DNA of 64,000 nucleotides from Noviherbaspirillum pedocola. Its GTDB lineage: Bacteria > Pseudomonadota > Gammaproteobacteria > Burkholderiales > Burkholderiaceae_D. Below are positions 59,307 to 64,000 of this stretch, piece by piece (the stretch's first letter is position 1; each line of letters opens with the position of its first letter). A program made the translations under genes and the position numbers. The notes beneath the pieces were generated by a model. That model did not search any database, was not told where the DNA came from, and saw nothing but the letters and a program-made list of their open reading frames with translations. Where the stretch lies: NCBI RefSeq assembly GCF_016632335.1, contig NZ_JAEPBG010000015.1, forward strand, positions 82,795 through 146,794, written 5' to 3'.

Positions 59307-59567
59307 TTACATTGCGGCGGCGGTGGAGTCCACCAGGCGCTCGTAGTTCGGCAGGGCCTTGCGCACGTCGTCCAGCGAGGTGGCGTTTTCCAGTTCCAGG
59401 AACAGGCTGGCCAGCAGGATCTCGGCGCGGCCTTCCGGATACGACATCAGCGCGTCGCGCAGCTTCTTTTTAGACGGCGTTGCCTGCCCGCCTCCTTTGG
59501 ACACATCCGCATAGCCAAGCATGTCCAGACCCAATTCCACAGCAGTGTTCGCAGCAATCATGTTCAT
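59307..59567 (-). CDS. Hypothetical protein, 86 aa
   Basis: It begins MNMIAANTAVELGLDMLGYA and contains GGGQATPSKKKLRDALMSYP and a helical C-terminus (ILLASLFLELENATSLDDVR). No family was recognised. It is convergent with the GHKL gene and divergent from the two-component operon. It is kept because the frame, size and codon use look coding, although the ribosome binding site is weak. Confidence 0.5.
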   Translation of the reverse strand: MNMIAANTAVELGLDMLGYADVSKGGGQATPSKKKLRDALMSYPEGRAEILLASLFLELENATSLDDVRKALPNYERLVDSTAAAM

Positions 59568-59750
59568 TCCCCAAAGTTATTGTCGTTTCCTTGCACGTTT
59601 ACCGATATGTGTTGTTCGGTAACGAATAAACGTATTTTGCCGTACAGCAACATATGCCACAATGTGTCTTTCGGCACATTACGAAAGTAACTAACCGAAA
59701 AGCGCACAAGGCTCACTTCGTGTTACTCCTAGTTTGATGTGACAGTCCCG

Positions 59751-60401
59751 ATGAAAATTCTAATTATTGACGATCACCCGATGCTCGCCGCAGGCCTGAT
59801 ATCCATGGCGCGGGAAGCATTCCCCTCTTTTCATTTCCATACCTGCACGACGCTTGGCGAAGCCAAGGAAATGATCGCCGCCGGCGGAGACACTCCTGTC
59901 GACCTGATTCTCTGCGACGTGTTGCTCGGCCCGGAAAACGGCGCTGATCTGCTGACCTATATGCAGTCCGTTCCCGGCCGGCGCATCCCGATCGTGATGC
60001 TCTCCGGCGTGACCGCGCCGGCGACGGTCAATTCGGTCTACCAGATGGGCGCCAAGGGCTTTGTCTCGAAAACGGACAATCCCGCGGTATTGATCGAAGC
60101 GGTCAAGACCGTGCTGGCCGGTGGCGAATTTTTCCCTACACGCGACCTGAATTGCCGTTCCCAGTTCCTGGACCGGGCGCTCAAGCTCACCGAAAGGCAG
60201 CGCGCTGTCCTGGACCTTGCCATCGCCGGGTTGCAGAACAAGGGCATCGCCAACTCGCTGGGCATCAGTGAAGGCACCGTCAAAAATTATCTGCGTTCGA
60301 TCATGTCGACGCTGGCCGTCAGCACCCGCACCCAGCTCGGCGTGCAGGCGGCGCGATGCGGCTACACGCCGCGCACGAATGTCGACCTGACCCTGCGTTA
60401 A
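59751..60401 (+). CDS. NarL/FixJ-type (LuxR) response regulator
   Basis: This protein of about 216 aa has a receiver domain (1-120; IIDDHPM with D7-D8, phosphoacceptor D56 in LILCDVLLG, K in GFVSKTDNP) and a C-terminal LuxR HTH (about 148-205; LTERQRAVLDLAIAGLQNKG, IANSLGISEGTVKNYLRSIM). It should dimerise and bind DNA when phosphorylated. The kinase gene begins 68 nt downstream, so the two are a two-component operon. A GTG at 59739 could add four residues. Confidence 0.95.
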   Translation: MKILIIDDHPMLAAGLISMAREAFPSFHFHTCTTLGEAKEMIAAGGDTPVDLILCDVLLGPENGADLLTYMQSVPGRRIPIVMLSGVTAPATVNSVYQMGAKGFVSKTDNPAVLIEAVKTVLAGGEFFPTRDLNCRSQFLDRALKLTERQRAVLDLAIAGLQNKGIANSLGISEGTVKNYLRSIMSTLAVSTRTQLGVQAARCGYTPRTNVDLTLR

Positions 60402-60469
60402 TAGTCTCCAGCTAGCCCCTTCATCCTGTCGTGTCGCCACTTCCGCCGTGGCGACACGCCCTCACTGCA

Positions 60470-62326
60470 ATGAATCCCACCGTCTTCGTCTCGCGTAACC
60501 AGCGCCGCATCGATTTCAATCTGATGATCGGCCTGCCCCATATCCTGCTGTCCTGCGGCACGGCAACCGTCGGCACGCTGTTGATCCTCTGGATTACGCA
60601 GGCCCATCCGAAAAGCGTCGATGGCGTCTGCCACTCCGCTCTGCCGTGGATCTGGGCGGGCCTGAGCTTCGCCCTGATCATCATTCGCAACGTCGTCTAT
60701 ATCGCCCTGAAGCGCGCCCAAATCGGCAAAGAGCCGGGAATCGGCGGCAAGATGATCAAGCCGATTCAACAGGCACTGGTGCAGGAACGATCGGTGAATT
60801 TTGGCGTGGCTATTCCGCAACGGGTGGCGATGGCGGTCTCGTTTGGCCTGATATGGGGCGTCGCTGGTGCCTGGTTCCTTGAGGACCTTGACCATGTTGG
60901 CCACCACTTGCTGATTATGACGTTGGTGACGTTGACCTTCACCAGCATGCCGTCACTGTACGCATCCTCCTGGGGATTTAGCGTGCTATGGGCCTCGGTA
61001 TGGTTACCGATTCTCCTTGTCGATTTCAAGGCGCCGGATGCCAGTGAATTCGTCGTCGGCGCGCTGGCCATCCTTGCCGCAGGGAGTGCCGTCTCGATGG
61101 GCATTCGGATGGCGATCAAGCAAATGATGAAGCGGCATAGCGCGTATATCGAGGAAGTCATTGACTCCCGGAAGAAGGCCATTGAGACCGAGGCATTGGC
61201 GACGGCTACCGCGAACATGGCACACCAGCACAAGATGTTCCTGCTCGGCGCGGGCCATGATCTCGCCCAGCCGATCCACACGATGCTGAATTGCCTCGGC
61301 AGCTTCGAGAAGCGGATCGATGATCTGGAACGGTTCGGCGGCCCGCTCCTGTCGATGCGCACCGCCGCGACCGTGTTGCAGCGGCTCTGCCAGGACATCA
61401 TCCACCTAGAAAAGATCAATTCCGGCCTTCACAAGGCGGAAACCAAGCCGATCCATTTGCAAGCCCTGTTCGACCGGGTGACGGACCAGACAATGCACCT
61501 GGCAAAGGGAAAGGGTTTGACGCTGTGGCATCGCGCCACGAATGTCGCGATCAAGACTGATCCGTTCCTGCTCGAACGCATCCTGCGCAATCTCGTCGAG
61601 AACGCAATTCGCTACACCAGGCATGGCGGCGTGTGCGTTGCCGCGCGTAAGAGTGGCGAGTTCATCAATATCGAAGTCTGGGATTCCGGCGCCGGCATTT
61701 CGGAATCGGGCCAGCAGCGCCTGTTTGAAGTATTCGAACGTGGAGAAAATCCGGGCCCGCAAAAGGGCTACGGGCTTGGTCTATCGATCGTCAAAGGATT
61801 GGCCACCTCCATCGGCGCGACCATCACCGTCAAGTCGATCCCCGGCAAAGGCTCGCGCTTCAGGCTTTCGCTGCCGAAGTCCGATATCGATCCGGCCGAG
61901 CTCGAAGCCGCGGACATTGCCCCTCCTCCTCCTTCGATCAACGGCATGTGGGTGGCGCTGGTCGAAGATAACGACAACCTCAGAGCGTCGTTGGTCGACT
62001 ACCTGCGCGGCGAAGGAGCCAACGTGATCGCGGCCAAGGATTCCGCAACCATGACGGAGCTGCTGAATGCCTCCAACGAACACATCGATACGCTGGTCAC
62101 GGACTGGAACCTGCGCGGCGAGACAGGACAAGATGCATTCAAGGCACTGCTGAAGGCTGTACCCGGCTTCTACCCCACATGGGTGGTCATCAGCGCCGCC
62201 ATTCATCCCGAAATGGCCGGCGAAATCCAGGCGCGTGGGGTGCCGGTGCTGATGAAACCGGTCGAGCCGACGGTGCTGCGGGATGCGATCGCACGAAGTC
62301 GCCTCAAAATCTCCAACACCGACTGA
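60470..62326 (+). CDS. Hybrid histidine kinase of the LuxR-type pair
   Basis: This protein of about 618 aa has six or so N-terminal membrane helices (about 15-205, for example LLSCGTATVGTLLILWI and WIWAGLSFALIIIRNVVYI), a HisKA-like helix with LLGAGHDLAQPIHTMLN (H263), a HATPase_c domain (NLVENAIRYTRHGG, GYGLGLSIVKGLA) and a C-terminal receiver (LVEDNDNLR and TDWNLRG, VLMKPV). It is the sensor partner of the response regulator at 59751. The membrane domain lacks a large periplasmic loop, so it probably senses membrane or cytoplasmic cues. The start at MNPTVFVSRN is inferred from context. Confidence 0.95.
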   Translation: MNPTVFVSRNQRRIDFNLMIGLPHILLSCGTATVGTLLILWITQAHPKSVDGVCHSALPWIWAGLSFALIIIRNVVYIALKRAQIGKEPGIGGKMIKPIQQALVQERSVNFGVAIPQRVAMAVSFGLIWGVAGAWFLEDLDHVGHHLLIMTLVTLTFTSMPSLYASSWGFSVLWASVWLPILLVDFKAPDASEFVVGALAILAAGSAVSMGIRMAIKQMMKRHSAYIEEVIDSRKKAIETEALATATANMAHQHKMFLLGAGHDLAQPIHTMLNCLGSFEKRIDDLERFGGPLLSMRTAATVLQRLCQDIIHLEKINSGLHKAETKPIHLQALFDRVTDQTMHLAKGKGLTLWHRATNVAIKTDPFLLERILRNLVENAIRYTRHGGVCVAARKSGEFINIEVWDSGAGISESGQQRLFEVFERGENPGPQKGYGLGLSIVKGLATSIGATITVKSIPGKGSRFRLSLPKSDIDPAELEAADIAPPPPSINGMWVALVEDNDNLRASLVDYLRGEGANVIAAKDSATMTELLNASNEHIDTLVTDWNLRGETGQDAFKALLKAVPGFYPTWVVISAAIHPEMAGEIQARGVPVLMKPVEPTVLRDAIARSRLKISNTD

Positions 62327-62359
62327 TCGTCGCCTTCGTGCGACTGGTGTATGCACCCA

Positions 62360-62393
62360 ACCCGCAGCCATGACAGCCTGCGGGTTTTTTATT
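62360..62393 (+). terminator. Terminator of the kinase gene
   Basis: CCCGCAG...CTGCGGG hairpin followed by TTTTTTATTG. Confidence 0.85.
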
Positions 62394-62465
62394 GTTTCGT
62401 GCGAACAGGCGACGCCAGCACGCGTCTCGTGAATCAACATCCACATATCCAGTATTACGCTTTAT

Positions 62466-62494
62466 TTGCATATGTTTATATCTGACGCTATACT
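62466..62494 (+). promoter_or_regulatory. Sigma-70-type promoter of the sigma-like gene
   Basis: TTGCAT (62466-62471), a 17-nt spacer and TATACT (62489-62494), 37 nt before the start codon. It indicates that this gene itself is read by the housekeeping polymerase. Confidence 0.65.
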
Positions 62495-62530
62495 GACGCA
62501 CATTCCAATACAGGTAAGTTTACTCGTCCC

Positions 62531-63625
62531 ATGTCAGCCGTCCTCCTAGAAGATTCGCCCATCACAGCGTCCGCCAAGGCTTCGGCGCTCGAGGTGATGA
62601 TCGAGCAATATCTGCAGCGGCCGACGAATGACAAGGTTTTCATCGACAAGCTGGCATTGACGCTTTTCAACGATCAGCGGGCGCGCGGCATCTGCCGCAA
62701 GCGGGCGTTCGAGAACGGCGTCGACCTCAGCCGCGTGGAAGAAGTCGTCCAGCGCGTGATGATCGTTTTCTTTGCCAAGATGCTCCCCAAGATCCGCGCC
62801 TCCCATGCGGTCTACTACGTCATCTGGGCCATTGCGGAAAACGTCAGCCGGGAAGTACTGCGGGATGAGAACACCCTGACCTATCACCATGACTCTGTTG
62901 AAGCCATGCGCGAGCGCGGCGAAGAGCTGCCTCAGGCAGGCCTCGTGGAAGTAGAACAGGTAGACCTGGATTCCTTGATAGATCAACAAAGCGAGCACAG
63001 CAGATTTATGACCGACCTAAACAAAGTGAAAACCGGGCTCATGGACCTGGGCGACACCGGCGTATTCAACATCGACGCCGTCCCCTTCATGGCCTTCATC
63101 CCGCCCTCGAACGAGCCGGAGGAGGAATTGCCAGTTCGTAAGCCGCAGCGAGCCCCGGCCCGCGCGCCGGCGCAGGGACGCCGCAAGGTCGTAAGCAAGG
63201 CGGTTCTGTCTGAGGATCAGGCTGAACTGGTGTCGATCGGCGAACAGATGGGTGTGCGCAACCAGGACTTCGCGGTGCTGCTCGGCATCGGCCTGCCGCG
63301 CCTGTCGTCCTATATCTACGGCCGCACCGCCAGCGTGTCGAAGGATGTGATGACGAAGGCACGGCAGCTGCTGGAAGAGCACAAGACCTCGAACTCGGTG
63401 CGCGCCAGCAAGTTCGACAAGCCGATGAGCGAAATTCTCAAGGATTGGGAAGAGCGTCTGGGTACCACGGAGAACATCGGCCTTGCCAGCCTGATCGGTG
63501 TGACCACGATGACGATTCATCGCTGGAAGAAGAACGAAAACAAGCCCGATCCGACCGCCCTCACCCGCTACGATCACATCGTCTCGACGCTGGCCGCGCG
63601 CCTCAATCCTGCGATGAAGAATTAA
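62531..63625 (+). CDS. Sigma-70 region-2-like protein with HTH segments
   Basis: In this 364-aa protein, residues about 30-120 (CRKRAFENGVDLSRVEEVVQ, RVMIVFFAKMLPKI, AVYYVIWAIAENVSREVLRD) resemble sigma-70/ECF region 2: an acidic D...VQxV...F helix, then the W-x-I-A-x-N-V-x-R-x-x-L-R core-binding helix. The middle (about 125-220) is linker. Residues about 225-280 (SIGEQMGVRNQDFAVLLGIG, LPRLSSYIYGRTASVS) and 300-360 (LIGVTTMTIHRWKKNENKPD) look like XRE-type HTH units. No known family has this exact layout to my knowledge. It could be an unusual sigma factor, or a regulator using a sigma-like fold. It is monocistronic, with a sigma-70 promoter and a terminator. Confidence 0.5.
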   Translation: MSAVLLEDSPITASAKASALEVMIEQYLQRPTNDKVFIDKLALTLFNDQRARGICRKRAFENGVDLSRVEEVVQRVMIVFFAKMLPKIRASHAVYYVIWAIAENVSREVLRDENTLTYHHDSVEAMRERGEELPQAGLVEVEQVDLDSLIDQQSEHSRFMTDLNKVKTGLMDLGDTGVFNIDAVPFMAFIPPSNEPEEELPVRKPQRAPARAPAQGRRKVVSKAVLSEDQAELVSIGEQMGVRNQDFAVLLGIGLPRLSSYIYGRTASVSKDVMTKARQLLEEHKTSNSVRASKFDKPMSEILKDWEERLGTTENIGLASLIGVTTMTIHRWKKNENKPDPTALTRYDHIVSTLAARLNPAMKN

Positions 63626-63649
63626 GCGTCTCTCTCCGCATTCCGCTCA

Positions 63650-63674
63650 AGCCCGCCGCGTGCGGGCTTTTTCG
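63650..63674 (+). terminator. Terminator of the sigma-like gene
   Basis: AGCCCGC-CGC-GTGCGGGCT hairpin followed by TTTTTCG. Confidence 0.85.
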
Positions 63675-63830
63675 TATCTATTCGCTAAATCTAGGAAACA
63701 CTGTGCCGAACTTGTGTGCGAATTACTAATAGACGGAAGACCTTCGTCTTATTCGGCATTAATTAGTCGAACCTGCAAAATTGATTCGACGACGCGGCGC
63801 GGCGCTTCATGGAGGGATTTCGGCGCTGCT

Positions 63831-64000
63831 TTACCCGACGATAAGGCTTCTGTTGCCATCTCTGGTTGGCGCGAGCCCGGAGATGGCACGCAGCATGGCG
63901 TCCAACTGCAGACGCAATAAAAGGGCCTTCAGCCCCAGACGCTGTACTGCCCGCATCAGCCAGCGCAGGTTGTAGCCGGCTCCGCACAGCACCGCATGCA
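63831..64000 (-). CDS. IS5-family transposase C-terminus (partial)
   Basis: The visible 56 residues, read from the right edge, contain HAVLCGAGYNLRWLMRAVQR and end ...NRSLIVG. The CGAGYNLRWL pattern is typical of the C-terminus of IS5-group transposases. The gene extends beyond the window, so completeness is unknown. The insertion-sequence end should lie between 63675 and 63831; a candidate inverted-repeat end near 63765-63790 could not be paired without the other end. Confidence 0.75.
   Translation of the reverse strand, partial: HAVLCGAGYNLRWLMRAVQRLGLKALLLRLQLDAMLRAISGLAPTRDGNRSLIVG

Overview
The window looks like part of a large, low-copy plasmid (megaplasmid) or other plasmid-like replicon of a beta-proteobacterium. 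The likely host is in the Burkholderiales, perhaps Oxalobacteraceae; this is inferred from GC-rich coding sequence, PEP-CTERM proteins, the ImuA type and the PRTRC cassette, not from a marker gene. The plasmid evidence is a PRTRC (ParB-related, ThiF-related cassette) cluster, a ParM-like actin followed by two ParR-like proteins, at least four families of clustered non-coding direct repeats between 49.9 and 52.9 kb, and many single-gene units with their own terminators. No rRNA or tRNA gene, CRISPR array or recognisable rep gene was seen.

Layout. 0-5.1 kb: the visible part of a DUF4942/methyltransferase-type protein, a degenerate response regulator, a chemoreceptor and small unknown proteins. 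5.3-8.7 kb: a putative DNA-modification island, with a DUF6884 protein and a TGT/DpdA-like TIM-barrel protein on the minus strand, and a ribbon-helix-helix protein and a Mom-like acyltransferase-fold protein on the plus strand. Two near-identical promoter/operator sites drive the plus-strand pair. 8.7-14 kb: an AT-richer insert with a KaiC-like double ATPase, a hybrid histidine kinase and an ISL3-family transposase. 14-24.8 kb: the PRTRC cassette (ParB, E, C, F, B, A, ThiF), interrupted by a PEP-CTERM gene and followed by a VWA/J-domain pair. The ThiF (E1-like), B (E2-like), A (JAMM) and C (ubiquitin-like) proteins suggest a ubiquitin-like conjugation pathway.

24.9-47.2 kb: signalling (two diguanylate cyclase-type proteins, a hybrid kinase and receiver, a second chemoreceptor), SOS and recombination genes (imuA and umuDC, each with a perfect LexA box, and rdgC), a run of orphan minus-strand genes of unknown function, and small stress proteins (GlsB/YeaQ- and CsbD-like). 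A 20-bp palindrome recurs four times between 42.0 and 47.2 kb. 47.2-49.8 kb: a UvrD-like helicase operon. 49.9-52.9 kb: the repeat-rich candidate origin and centromere. 52.9-54.9 kb: the ParM/ParR-like segregation operon. 55-59.6 kb: an N6-type DNA methyltransferase, a YqaJ-like exonuclease and a GHKL ATPase. 59.7-62.3 kb: a LuxR-type regulator and a hybrid kinase. 62.5-63.6 kb: a protein combining a sigma-70 region-2-like segment with HTH-like segments. The right edge cuts an IS5-type transposase.

Two features run through the minus-strand genes. At least 13 share a short leader motif (roughly GTGTTNGCATYTCC), usually 45-90 nt before the start codon, and most end in a private hairpin followed by TTTTTCTTT. 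This suggests dispersed genes under common, replicon-specific control. The sigma-like protein at 62.5 kb is an attractive but untested candidate regulator. Family assignments come from motif recognition by eye; no database search was run.
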